DNA from: Lichenostomus cassidix
Taxonomy: Eukaryota; Chordata; Aves; Passeriformes; Meliphagidae
NCBI GenBank assembly: GCA_008360975.2
Contig: CM039179.1
Coordinates: 51,690,561-51,754,560 of the forward strand
Direction of reading: 5' to 3'
Length of the DNA stretch: 64,000 nucleotides
Made by a program: the position numbers and the translations under genes. This document shows, piece by piece, positions 25,801-37,909 of this stretch. Position 1 is the stretch's first letter. Each line of letters begins with the position of its first letter. The notes under the pieces are model-generated. The model was given only the letters and a program-made list of their open reading frames with translations. It ran no database searches and had not been told where the DNA came from.

Positions 25801-28800
25801 TTTGTCTCTTCAGTCAATTTCATCTTTACTACTTTGAATATCTGTGTATCTTTAGAAAGTTTTTTGTTTTGTCTTGAGGAAAGAGCTGAGGGGAACCTGT
25901 AAAACTTTAAAACATCTTTGCTTGACAAGCTGCTGCCATCTCGGTGTTAAAAGTGTTCTCTCTCCTCACAATGTTTCCTGTTTCTCTTCATCTAATACCC
26001 AACATCCAAGGAATTATAAAGGTATAGAGTGAGCATAAATAGCGTAAGGGATAGTGTTAATTCGCTGAAAATGCTGTATTTGTGCTTGTCTTTAACATCA
26101 TGAGTTTTTCTACTAATCCCTATGGATATGTGCAAATGCATATGAGGATTGATCTCATGGGGGTCTCTGTGTAAATACAATATCTGATCCCATACCTTGT
26201 TTGTTTGTTGGTTTTACTGTAATATATATCCAATACTACTATGCGTATATAAAGAATAACTTCAACAAGTACTAGAGAAAGGGAAGAATAGGCCTGGGAC
26301 TCCTTTCTGAAAGACTTTGTTCTCTTCTGTGTCTGATAGCCAAGGGCCTCATTCTTTCAAGTATGACTGTCCTGAGGTTCTCTGAAGCAAACTTGCTTAT
26401 GTAACACATAAACCCCTCAATTTAAACAAAACTGTATTTAAGCAATCCTTATTCTTTGCTAAGATTTTTAAGCTAAAACATTTTAAGAGTAAATACCATC
26501 TGTGAGTAAGAATTTCCCAATCTGCCACTGAAAATGTTTGTTGAAAGAAGACTGACATATTTATATATTATGGAAGAATAAAACCATTCAGGGGATCAAT
26601 AATGAAAAGAAAGTATTTGTAATGTACTTGGCAAAAAACAGACAAGTATAGAAAATGCATCCCATGACCCCCAAATACTAGAAGACCTTTGAGCAGAGAT
26701 TTACTCTTTGGCTCCAGTTTTGCTCCTAATTTTAAAGTTTTATTCCTTGTATTTTCCAATGTTGATAATTTTCTTGATTACCTGAAGTTTATTTTTAATT
26801 TTCTTTCTTTTTTTCTTTTTGATGGTCCAGTACAGTTGAAGATTTTCATGTAAACTGAATCTCACAAACTGAAAATTCTCTAAACCCCAAGAACAGATTG
26901 AAGATCCTCTAGATTTTTAGCACAATTCACAGTGTTGCACAGTTGAAAGTGGCAGACTTCTAAGGAAGTTTCCAAGTAAGTTTAATTACCAGGGTCATGA
27001 TCCTTCTTGTAAGTTGAATGGGGAATTAATACACACATTTCCACTGTATTCAGATTTGGAATGCTTAGAGGAAAAATCTTTAACTTTTTTTTTTTATTTC
27101 TTGAGGGATAGAAGATGAGTAAAATTAACCATATGTGGGTGATCCTGACCAAGTCAGAAGACAGATTTCCATGCAAGTCCCAATCAGGCAGGGAGAAATT
27201 ATATTTGCAGTGTTTCTGTTGGACAAGGACAGAAGTTTCTGGCTCACCTAATTACATATGATTCAGCATGGGCTACAATCCATATTTCTGAAGTGCTCCT
27301 ACTGATTACAAAGGCAGTCTTCTAGGTCCCAGTCTTTTTTTTTTGGGGGAGAAAATGGAGACTGATGATGGTGAAAAAGTATTGTAAGTGACATGCAGTG
27401 GGAAAAGTTGCACATTTTAAACCTGGCGAAAGACCAATGGATAAGAATCCAAGAAAAATATTTAGCATAGGCCTGAATCTCAGACATTTAGATAGCTAAA
27501 TTTATATACCAAACATTGTAAGAATCTATAGAAAACCTGGGTGTCTAAACTCACCTTAGTAAAAAAAAATCTATTCAGCATAGTTAATGATTCCCAGACA
27601 TATGAATCACATCCTAGAACACGCATCTACATTTGGTGAGCTGAATTGCTCTGAAGAGTGAATGCATCAGCTAGAAGAAGGCTTCTGTTGCCTAAACATT
27701 GGATATTTAAGGTGGTTTGAAATGTCCTGGAATATCTCACCTCATTAGAAAGTGCTGATGCAGCGATGATGCAAATGTTCTGTAGTGTTGTGTCAAACCT
27801 TGCCAGCTATTTGCAGTATCTCAAACATCAAAAAGGGTCTAATATTACAATTTATGTTTATAAATGAGATTTAGGTGTTTGAATCCCAGGCTGAATCCTA
27901 TTTCTATGTTTTAATTCAGCTGTACATGAGTAATGGTCTAGTGTCCTTTGAGTGGTTGTGACAATGGCACCTAAATTTCCTGTCATATACCAGTATAATA
28001 CATTTCAGATGCATAAGGCTGAACATCCTAAACATCTTTGAACATCCTGGAGTATTTCAAATGAAGATATAACTTAAAGCAAGATGCAAATCTGAGTGAA
28101 AAAATGTATGTCATTTCTCTGCCTATGTGAGCCAGCCAGAAGGTTAGGACTTTCAGAGGGGAAAAGACAGATTTCTGTCATGACGAAATGGCAGTAAAAG
28201 TAATTCTTTTGTTTTGGTCTTTTAATTTTCTACAGCCATCTTTATTAAATATGGAACTTAAACTCTTTGTTTCCCATCACATTATAATGTGACTGTTTGT
28301 TGTGACAAGCCAAAGAAAAACACTTTGTAGTACAGACCCAGGTACTCTAAAGATGTTTTAAACAGAATCAGAAGCTGATACAACTCTTTGAAGCACCAGG
28401 TTTCCCAATTATTTGTGATACTATTAAGCTTTCACAATGTATCTAAGTAAGGGGGTTTTTTTAAGTCACCTCTCTTGCTTTTCATGATCAAGGAAACAAT
28501 CGAAACACTAACATTCAAATCTAAAGCAAATATTAACCTGTGACTTTCATTTTTTGAGGCCTCTCTTCAGCTAAAAGCTTTCCTTTTCTCACCTTTCCAG
28601 TACATTGCAAATTTGAGGTATTGGCTCGTAGAAGTTAAATGAGTACATGCTGAATTTAAGCCCTGGAGATGTGTACTTTTCATTTAACAAAATCATTTTT
28701 CTTCAGGATTTCTAGGATCTGTAAATTAATTCAGAGAACCAGAATGGGAATTCTTTTTACATTTCTACACTTCTGTCCAAGTCAAGGTTTTACTCCAAAA

Positions 28801-28904
28801 TAATTTAACATTTGTGAACACAAATAATAATATCTTGAGTACACAGTTTTATTATGAATAAAATAATTTTTGTTTGACAGAGTGTTTCACGGGAAAAAAA
28901 AAAC

Positions 28905-28909
<5 letters not shown>

Positions 28910-28944
<35 letters not shown>
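28910..28944 (+). repeat. (AT)n microsatellite
   Basis: Seventeen uninterrupted AT units. Long pure runs like this are usually length-polymorphic. Confidence 0.95.
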
Positions 28945-28947
<3 letters not shown>

Positions 28948-31900
28948 TCATGCGTCCACCTTAAAGAAAAGAAGGAATAATTTACAAGGCTCAGTTCATT
29001 TTAGTAATTCTTTTGTTAACATCATTTGTTTTTACTTTGTGTCTTGAGTACATCCAAAAATTTAATTTAAAGTTTCATAAACAGCTTGGGTACTGCCAGT
29101 GCTGCCTGCAAACTGAAAGAAACGTATTACATAGCATAATTAACTTTAAATAAATGAAACACAATTGGATTTGCCTTATTGAGTTTACATAAAGTAGTTA
29201 AATTTACCTAAATCTTTGTAATTACAATATGGCACATTTTGAAGTACAGCAATTAAATCTGCTTCACAGATGCCATTTATTTTAGATTTTGCATATTTAT
29301 CGTTTAATCTGTTCTTTTGAACTACTTTTCTTTTTATAACAAAGTTGATTACATGCAGTTGAAGTCAATTAATGAAAAATAGCCCTCCCAAACAGATTCA
29401 AATAAAGAAATCCTTCCGTAAATTGACCATTTGATACTGAAATTAAATAAAGTAATCAAATAGCCTGACTCAGCCAGGTAGTAAGGTGATTGTATTTGAA
29501 AGACTAAGCAGATGCTCATATAAACTAACACTGATTATCAGCTTCCTAATTAAAATGTATTTGTTCCCTGCTTTGATGGATACGTCTCAGACAGGATCAT
29601 CTTGGTCCAGTAATAAGAATTAAATATTTCTATTCCATAGATCTTGACTATAACCTTGTAATTGTATGAAAGGGATGCTCATTAAATATTGAGTAAATAA
29701 AAGATCCAAGGGTCCTTATTACTGTATAGAGTGTATATTCCAAGTTTTAAAGCATGGCATGTATATCTGAGCAGCTGTGCTAAATGGAACCTGTGTAAAA
29801 TTTAACCCTCACTCATCATGGGGGCATGTCAGGCATGATATCTCAAAATTTATTCACATAACTTGAAATGTGTTATGTTCTGCTCTATTCTCTGCTTATT
29901 TCTTTCATTTTTCCTTCTTTTCATGCATATTTCATTTTGTGACTTTTCCTGAGATTAAAATTCCAATTTTTATTGTCTTCTGAAAGCAGATCCTTCTGTC
30001 CTTTAATTCTAGAATCCTATTCCATATTGAGCTTTACTTGTCAATGCAAAAAATAAATTAAATTCACCCTTTTGAGTTTAAACACATAGATATTTTTGGG
30101 AGGCTCTAGCTGGAAATTATGGTATTTTGGAGAGTTGAAATGTTTCCTGAACTTGCAGTATCACCTGAAAACTAATAGTAAGTAAATTATGTACACTGAA
30201 CTCTACAAAACTATGCAGTCTGCATAGCCTTTCTAGGTGAAAATGTTCACTTGAGTAAATAATTTAATGAATCACGTGAGGTTTTAGCTATTGCTTGTGC
30301 TCTGATTACATTCTTCTGATTGCCTACATTTGAGATATAACCTTTACTAAATTGCTCGTAAGCATTTAGTATTTAATCACCTGGAAATACTGAGAAAATT
30401 AATTTATTATTAATTAACACCTGTTCTTCTGTTACAGTTAAAATATGTTTGGATTAGCATTGGATCAGCCACTATTTTGCCAGCAGTTGGTTAGTTATCT
30501 CACTCAAAGTCCAACTACAGTATCCTAAAGCTTATTATTACTAATTAACACCTTCATACAAGAGTTAGTAGGACATTATTTAATTGGTTTGAACAATTTG
30601 AATGACTTGAGTTTTACAAAATATATTTATTGTTTGCTGTTCACATACATCCAAACTTTTTGGAAATTGAAAAGGAGTAGTAAAGATAGTTAGCTGTGAG
30701 AAAACATCTGTTTTACTGAAATGCCTAACATGAAGGCAAAAATATATCTGATGAAGACAAGATTTAAGGAGTGGTGTTAAGAGTTGGACCTCCATTCCAC
30801 ACGGCAAGAATTTTGTATACACATACTCAAAAATCTAAAATCTGACCTTCCAGAGCCAAAACATTATATAAAATTAGTATGATTTGGAAATTTTACATTT
30901 GCTTAGAAATGCACAACTATTACATTTCATTGTTGTTGCCAACAGCGCCAAGACTTAAAAGCCTGTCTTGTGGAATGAGAGTACTACTGTGCAGCTGAAA
31001 GAAAGCAAAACTAGATCTTGCCAGAAAACCAGAACTGGCAGAGATCCTCTAAGGCTGTATAACAGGTCGGTTTGAATATAGAATAGAGATCATACTGTGG
31101 TACTTTAAAGACATTCTTGAATCGTATTCAAGGAGACTTGTACATCAGCAAGAATTTTGATGGCCTTACCTTGACCTTATTCTTCCCCTCTTGCTCATTT
31201 AAAGTGAGTCCCCAGCATAAAATGTCCCATTGAGATAGAATCACATTAGTCATTGCCAGGCATGCAGAAAAAATAGAGTGAGACAGTACCCTCTCTTTGT
31301 GTATCAAAAAGGCAACATTGCAAGACCTTTTTAGTCAAAGAGTATCAGTGCTATTACAGTAATGCAGTTGTCACAGAACTTGGTGCAGCGTCATGGAGAC
31401 ACCATCACAGACAGGGTCAGGATGGAAATTGGAGAACAAGTCTGCTGTGATGTGCATTCTATTGTCAGACGGGCTTGCTTGTGTAAGGAACATATCTGCC
31501 CAAAGTTATTTGTAGACATTGCTGAAGGCCACACTGAACACACAACACTAGCTACCTCTCTTTGCATTGAAGCTTGATTATAATGAAATAACAGCAGTTA
31601 CATGAACTAGAACCAATATAAAAATTAGCTAATAAACTTGCCTGGCATAGTGTCTATGTTCAATTATGTTACACAGTGCTTCATCTTATTAAAAAAAACA
31701 TGAAAAACCCAATTGTTCAAAGCTTTGACATAGTTGTATGTTAAACTAAATATTTTAAAATCCATTAAAACATTTGTCTTTTCATTTTACCAGACAAATG
31801 TGTTCTTATTTATTTATTGTCAGGTAATTAATGTCATATATTAGGAAAAGTAGTTTATCTGTTATTATAAAAAAAAAAAAAAGCAAAAGGAACGACCAGA

Positions 31901-33824
31901 AGGCTACATACAAACGTGAATTAAACGGACTATTCAGATCTTTTTTCATTCTTCAGCTCACTTGATGCATCATCCTTAGCAAATAGCTTTGTGTCTTCCT
32001 CTCCCTTCAAAAACTTAAATATCCAGATTGCCTGTAAGCTTGAAGTGTCTTGCAAATAATAACTGTAAATTATTTATATTTAAAATCCTTAAGAATCTAT
32101 TGAAGAACCAGGGACAGATGCTAGAACTTTCAAGTGTATCCAGCAAAAGGTATTACAAGCTTAACTGTACTTTTAAGTGGAAACCCTTTCTATTGCACAT
32201 GTGTTCAGAACTACAGGCCCAAATTTGTTATTACTTCATTTAATTATGAAGTCATGAAGGTTGTAAATTGGCTAGTATGTCATAGTTCTGCTGCTGTAGA
32301 AATTATTCTCAAATTATTTTCTTTTTTTTCTTTTTTTTTCTTAAAGAATTTGACTATTAAAGGTATATGATGGCCTATTATGACAGGGAATGAAGACTGA
32401 AAAGAATTTTTGCAGGACTGGGGACATTCATAATAACCAATTTTTAAATTATACCTGGAATTATTTTCACATAAGAATTTTCACTATATTTTAAAATGGT
32501 CCATACTGATAATACAGGCAGACTTAATGATTTGTATGCCTTTAGGTTTACAGTCTTAGAATAATATGAATTTCAAATAATCTTTGACAAAGAAATATGC
32601 TGTTAAACAATCTAACTGCCATCACAATGAAAAAAGGAAGTAAACATGTGGACATGCTGATACTGATTTACCACAGCCTGATTCTTTATGGATGAACTGC
32701 TTTTATTCCAGTCTGATTGCTCTGTCATTCACTAGAGCCTATCTTGTCTGCTGCCGTCATGCTTGGTCTTTGACATTAACAATAAGATTAGCACCAGCTC
32801 TGACTGTCACACCAGTCAGAGCCTAGAAAGATATCAGAGAGCTTGCTTTGGTACAATTAAAGTTAAAACCACACCTTTAAATCTGTTCCTTTAGGCGATG
32901 ATTCTCAGCCTAGGCCTAGAGCAGAATATTGAATTCCATTTGCAAAGGGGAACATCAGTGCTGTTTTGAAAGCACAGGGCTTAAATCTCTGAGATATGTA
33001 GATAAATTGCATGATTGATCTTATTATGTGACTTCTATGATTTACATGTATAAAATACATATTTTCTTTCAACCTAATTGTTGTATTTCAATTTACCAGT
33101 GTGTAGTTCTCCCTTTTTATGATTCATATAAACAAAAATTATGCAGAGTACTTTTGGAATTGCAAATTTTCATTTACTGTGGCAAGACTATCAGTAAATG
33201 CCTTCAGTTTCTTCCAAAACTTACACAAATATCTCCCTCAGGACGGCAGAGTGAAGAATATGCAAATGCAGTAAAGGTAGAGGGCAGAAATGGGTGCATC
33301 CTTAGATGTCTTGAGAAAGTGATGTGGTGTTGAAAATTAAATAGCTTAGACAATTGGCTCTCAAGCAAAGAGTACAAATGGAAAACAAACTGTTAAGCTG
33401 TACTGAATATCATAGTCTGACAATTTGTTTAATTAAAACTCCTATTTCAGATATTGCAAAATCTGATTTTCAAAATGTTATTCATTGGAATTTTGCATAT
33501 GGAGGATTCTGTGTTTATCCAATGAGAAAGAGTAAAATTAAATGTTGATTTTTAATGGTTCTAACTTTGTTTTTGTTACTTAAATTAGAAACAACTAAAT
33601 TAATTACTTGTGGTTGTGGATGCATCTTAAGGTGTTTGAAATTCTAGACATTTATGACAAAATTTTTCTTTTGTCTTGTTTTAGAAACCTCAGTTCTACA
33701 CAATTATGAAAAACAAACACTAAGATAAAAATGTTTAATACTAACAAACCAATGATCATGGAAAGACAAAAAATTTGGTAAATTATAGATACATTATAGA
33801 CACACACCTTCAGAATTCTTAGGC
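28945..33824. other. AT-rich unique sequence, no gene seen
   Basis: No coding or RNA gene was seen. At 30240-30580 there is dense homeodomain-like TAATTA/ATTAAT sequence (see findings). A 10-bp inverted repeat (ACATTTGTCT at 31770-31779, AGACAAATGT at 31792-31801, 12-base loop) is probably chance. Frames such as 33028-33333 (101 codons) have no recognisable domain. Confidence 0.5.
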
Positions 33825-34725
33825 CAGTAAGGGGAATGCAGAACAAGCTCACTACCCTGGACTTCAGGTGGGCAGATTTTGGCCTCCTCAGGGGTAAAGC
33901 TCTGGAGGGAAGAGGAGCCCAAGCTGGCTGTTTAATATTCAAAGATCACCTCCTCCAAGCTCAGGAGTGATGCATTCCAACCAAGTGTAAATCATGCAAA
34001 AATGCCAAGAGGTCTGCATGGACAAACAAGGTATTATTGGCAAAACTCAGACACAAAAATGAAGCCTACAGAGAGTGGAAGCAAGGACAGGTAGCCTGGG
34101 AGGAATACAAAGAAATTTTCTGAGCATCCAGGGGTCAGGTGAGGAAAGCCACAGGTGAAATAAATCTTGCCAGGGTGGTGATGATAAAAGGAAGACCAGG
34201 GAAAGTGTGGGCAATCTCCAGGAAGAAATTGGAAACCTGGTACTTGGGACATGGAGTAGGCTGACATATTCAAGAACAATTTTGCCTCAGTCTTCTCCAG
34301 CAAATGCTCCAGCCACATGACCCAAGTTGCAAAAGGCAAAGGTAGGTCCTGGGAGGATGTAGAAGAACATAGATTTGAGACTATCTAAGGAGCATGAAGG
34401 TGCACATGTTCCTGGGACCTGCTGACGTGCATCCATATCCTGGGCAGTGCCAGAAGAACTGTGACCAGCAGGTAAAGGGAGATCATTCTACCCCTCTACT
34501 CTGTTCTCGTGAGACCCTGCCTGGTGTATTGCATCCAGCTCTGGGGTCCCCAGCACGAGAAAGACATGGATATGATGAAGCAAGTCCAGAGGAAGCCACA
34601 AAGTTGATCGGTGGGCTGGAGTACCTCTCCTGTGAAGACAGGACAAGGGAGTTGGGATTGTTCAGCTTGGAGAAAAGGAGGCGCAGGGGACACCTTGTAG
34701 CAGTTCTCCAGCTTTAAAGGGGGCC
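33825..34725 (+). mobile_element. CR1 LINE ORF2 fragment with internal deletion
   Basis: Seen: 33860-34330 translates in pieces to TLDFRWADFGLLRG, IFKDHLLQAQE, and [18 protein letters not shown], the linker between the endonuclease and reverse transcriptase of avian CR1 ORF2. At 34395-34450 LGPADVHP corresponds to the GPDGVHP block at the start of the RT. From about 34485 the sequence jumps to the RT C-terminal part (plus-strand text CCCCTCTACTCTGTTCTCGT) and on to [14 protein letters not shown]. Inferred: the whole RT palm is missing between about 34460 and 34485, so the copy is internally deleted as well as 5' and 3' truncated. It stops before the CR1 terminal repeat. The 107-codon frame at 34394-34717 is a product of this deletion. 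Confidence 0.9.
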
Positions 34726-35989
34726 TCCTTTCTCAAAGTGAAGTTTCTAATTATGCCTGTGTGCCTTCTTTTAAGTCCCTGTAGCTAATAATCAATTATT
34801 TCTCAAATAGAACTTACAAACTTAATATTATCTGAGATCTTACATTTTAAAAAGATGTACCTGATTGATCAAAGTGGCCCCTCATGGCACAGAAAACTGA
34901 TTTTTTAAAATGTTTCTCTTTGCCAACTTTCCTTTCATTTTGGTTTACAAATGTCCAAAGCTTACACATTTCTACCGCTTATCTCTGCATCTTCAAATGA
35001 AAATTTTCAAAGCTGAAAACTTGCAATTTCTCTAACATAAAGATTAAAGAAACCTTTTAGATTCCTTAGAAAAATATATCTTATACAGGAAGCTAGAAAT
35101 ATATCATCAATCTTCTAATTTTAAATATTGAGGGACTGAGGTTAGCTTGAAAAAAGAAAATGAAATTTTAATCCCATCTTTTAAAACATTAAAAAGTTCA
35201 GGAAAATTTAGAAAGCATCTTTAATCTTCAAATAAATTGCCATCAGTGTCGTTTCTGAATAAAAATATATTCTTTTCTCCTTATTTAGCTTCATTGGCAG
35301 ATCTTTTTTCCCTTCAAACCAAAGGATTGTTATTTATTGAGAGATTCAATGTACTAATTTGCTGCTTTTATATCTTGCTGCTATCTGTGTCTACTTTTGC
35401 TGTTTCCAGAATAAAAATGTACAGAGATTACAAGTTTTCTTTTAAAGAATAAAATAAACAAGAGTAGACAGTAACAAAGGAGGTTACACAAAGTGAGCTG
35501 TCTTACTAGTACCTTCAAATAAAAGTTTAGAGATTTCCAGAGATATTCTTTTTCCAACAGGTTAAAATGCTTTTCTCATTAATAAGAAAAATGTTTCCGT
35601 TTGGCTACAAAATGAACCCTTGAGCTTGACTCAGTGTGATGTGCTAAGAAATTGCAATAATTATATATCACTGAGTGTTTTTTCTGAAAGCTATAGACTT
35701 CCAAATCCCACAAGTGGTACCTCATTTACAATCTGATATCCTCTAATTATAGTATAACTTGTCTTAAGAAACTTAACCTTCCTGAGGCAGAGAAACCAGG
35801 CTTCATAAGAAACAAAAAAAAAAAAAAAAAGGAATTTAGACTTTCAGAATGAAAAAAAAAATCAATATTCAGGTTTTTTCAAAACAAACAAAAGAATTGA
35901 ACCAGTATTTTGCAAGAAAATGAGACTGATGGAGAGCTTTTAAGTGAAGAAATTTGACTCAATTTGGCCTGTTTCCTGCTTACCTAACA

Positions 35990-36185
35990 GCTTCTCATCT
36001 TTTCAGTATGGTACACGCATGTGACACCTGCATCATGTAATCATGCCTCATTATCATGATGATCAGTTGTGGGTAATTAGCTGCTCTGGCTGAATCCTCA
36101 TGCATCACTATTGTGACAGAGTGCAGGATGCTATACGCGAATTTGTAGAGGAGACCATGATCCAGGCTCTATATCACAGGCTTTA
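35990..36185. promoter_or_regulatory. Candidate conserved non-coding enhancer
   Basis: This block has balanced composition with no repeat signature and a dense set of developmental factor words: CACCTG (36025-36030), TAATTA (36074-36079), CATGCAT (36099-36105), and TGACAG (36114-36119). Clusters of homeodomain, E-box, POU-like and MEIS/TGIF-like sites of this kind are typical of vertebrate non-coding enhancers. This is inference from sequence texture only; conservation cannot be tested here. Confidence 0.25.
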
Positions 36186-36405
36186 ACTGTCTAAAAAATT
36201 ATTTAGTTTTGCTCTAAAGGTATATCATATGTACAATATTGGAAAATCTGAGCATGTTTCCCAGAGAGCTTTGGGATAGATATTTCTGCACTTTTACATG
36301 ATAGATGTTATCATTAAAAAATGTAATTATTATCCTTTTACCTTTTTCTCTTAATTCTTGAGAACTTGCTAATGCTGGTTGCACAGTGAAGCAACTAGAA
36401 CTGCT

Positions 36406-36443
36406 AAGACTCCTAATCTCCCATCAAGACTCCTAATCCCCCA
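36406..36443 (+). repeat. 20-bp tandem duplication
   Basis: AAGACTCCTAATCTCCCA is followed 20 bases later by AAGACTCCTAATCCCCCA, one difference. Looks like a recent local slippage duplication. Confidence 0.8.
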
Positions 36444-36474
36444 CCCAAGCCCTTTCTGTTTGGAAAGCCCAGAG

Positions 36475-36560
36475 CAATTTCTCTAGCAGTGAATATGGTA
36501 AGATTTTGATCAGAAGGTTGCATTAGATACCATCTAGAAGTCCCTTCCAGAATACATTTT
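36475..36560 (+). mobile_element. Short CR1 3'-end remnant
   Basis: TTGCATTAGATACCATCTAG followed by AAGTCCCTTCCAG corresponds to the CR1 3' stretch usually reading TTGGACTAGATGACCTCTAG AGGTCCCTTCCAAC. The preceding bases with TCTCTAGCAG fit weakly. The terminal ATTCTGTG repeat is not intact (TTTTTTGAGATCC follows). An old, small, plus-strand fragment. Confidence 0.55.
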
Positions 36561-37389
36561 TTGAGATCCAATAAGTATTAGAGCAATTGTTCTTTCCATG
36601 TGTTTTGGTTAATATAAATTTTCTGGAGTGATAAAATCTGGGTAACAGGAGAAAGAAACTATCCTCCTCTGCTTCTCACATCCAAGAAGTGTCAGCTAAG
36701 ACACCATGGTCATCCTTGTCTTGCTCTGTGATTGGTAAAGAGTGACAGAACATTACAAAGCATCTATCTGCTTATCTATGTACTTAATAAAGACACAACA
36801 TATGATGATGATGTTCCTACATCAAATCTGTTTGGTGGCAAAATTTAAGAGAACTGGAGATTTCTGCTGTGTAACCAGTTGTCAAAATATGGGACTGTTG
36901 CAGAGAAGAATAGATTTAGACAAAAAACATTTCTGTTGAGATCTATTTTTCAATCTCTACCATAACTGCACTGAGGGAAAAAATAAAACCCAGCTTATTA
37001 AGAGCATGAGGCTGTGAAGACCCCAGCTGCAATGGAACATCATAGAGCAGCACTGAACTGATAATGGTTTTATGTGAGGGAAATTTGGTCTTTGTGCACG
37101 CTAGCATCCTAAATGTACAGTCTATACTCAGGGAATTCAGCAATGGAAACTGAGTTTTCCTCCCTACTTAACCACTGTTGTTCCCATTTCTCCAGGTTGT
37201 TTCTATAGAGCATATTTACTGTTTGCTTCAAAGCAGCTCTTGGATAACAGAACTATAAGAATACTCAGCAGGATATTTGCAAAAAAAAAAAAAAAAAAGG
37301 TCAGTTGCTTTTCTTACAAAATTACATATTTAGCAGATGGAAGAAATTCAGCAGAAGTTTGCTTATATAGGTATGTTGATTTTTGAAGG
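36561..37389. other. Unique sequence, no gene seen
   Basis: Contains an 18-A run at 37281-37298. The frames at 36742-36939 and 36943-37143 have no recognisable domain. Confidence 0.5.
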
Positions 37390-37394
37390 ACATA

Positions 37395-37904
37395 TGTCCT
37401 AGGTTGCAATATTGATGTAGTTAAGTATTCTATTACCACCAGCTGTGGGCCATTAGCTGCTATCACCCACTCCGGATGACAGGCAATGGGCCATCCGTTT
37501 AACTATTATCACTTGCTAACGACCCACCCATGACAGGCAATGGGCCATCAGGGACCCACCGTGTGACTCATGGACTTATCTCATCCCATTGTGAGATGCT
37601 CTGCCGAGGAGGGAGGAGCCAGGTGTTCCCACCTGGATATAACCTGGCCCTGGAACTGCCTGAGCTAGCCCCTGTCTACTGGGTTCCCAGAGGACCAGAG
37701 CTACTACTGGATCTTCAGCTGGAGACTAGACCTTCACAGGATCACCACTTCAACTGGACTACTTCAGTTGGACTGCTACTACCACCCTAACAGGGTGTTA
37801 GGTTGTATCTGATTTTGTCAGTGCTTTTCCTTGTATTATTTCACTTATTTTTAATTTCAATCTTGACTTGTGATCTCCCACTGGTTTGTTTTCAAACCAG
37901 TACA
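37395..37904 (+). mobile_element. Solo LTR, ERVL-like, exact 5-bp target duplication
   Basis: Seen: a 510-bp block starting TGTCCTAGGTTGCAAT and ending CAAACCAGTACA, so with TGT...ACA ends. It is flanked on both sides by ACATA (37390-37394 and 37905-37909), an exact 5-bp duplication. The interior is richer in GC than the flanks. GGATATAACC at about 37636 is a possible TATA-type box. The 3' part (TTATTTTTAATTTCAATCTTGACTTG) resembles the R/U5 end of bird ERVL LTRs. Known: ERVL-type insertions commonly leave 5-bp duplications. Inferred: plus-strand solo LTR left by recombination between the two LTRs of a provirus. The 86-codon frame at 37530-37790 lies within it and has no known domain. Confidence 0.85.
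37476..37549 (+). repeat. Two 20-bp direct repeats inside the LTR (period 54)
   Basis: ATGACAGGCAATGGGCCATC occurs at 37476-37495 and again at 37530-37549. A related word (GTGGGCCATTAGCTGCTATC) lies just before, at 37445-37464. Tandem repeats in the upstream half of an LTR often act as enhancer units; that role is inferred. Confidence 0.85.
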
Positions 37905-37909
37905 ACATA

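Larger units (their letters stand above)
18813..28909. other. Long AT-rich unique stretch, no gene seen
   Basis: Ten kilobases with only short simple repeats and one hairpin (listed separately). The frames at 18930-19310 (126 codons) and 19279-19698 minus (139 codons) are rich in hydrophobic and aromatic residues, as expected from AT-rich DNA, and overlap each other on opposite strands. No domain is recognisable. No CR1 or LTR was noticed. Confidence 0.5.
34726..36474. other. AT-rich unique sequence, no gene seen
   Basis: Contains a poly-A run (35814-35830), a small tandem duplication and a candidate regulatory block near 36.0-36.2 kb, listed separately. The 71-codon frame at 35237-35452 has no recognisable domain. 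Confidence 0.5.

Noticed and set aside
31770..31801. 10-bp inverted repeat before a T-rich stretch, like a terminator
   Set aside because: No gene precedes it and intrinsic terminators of that form are a bacterial feature; probably chance.
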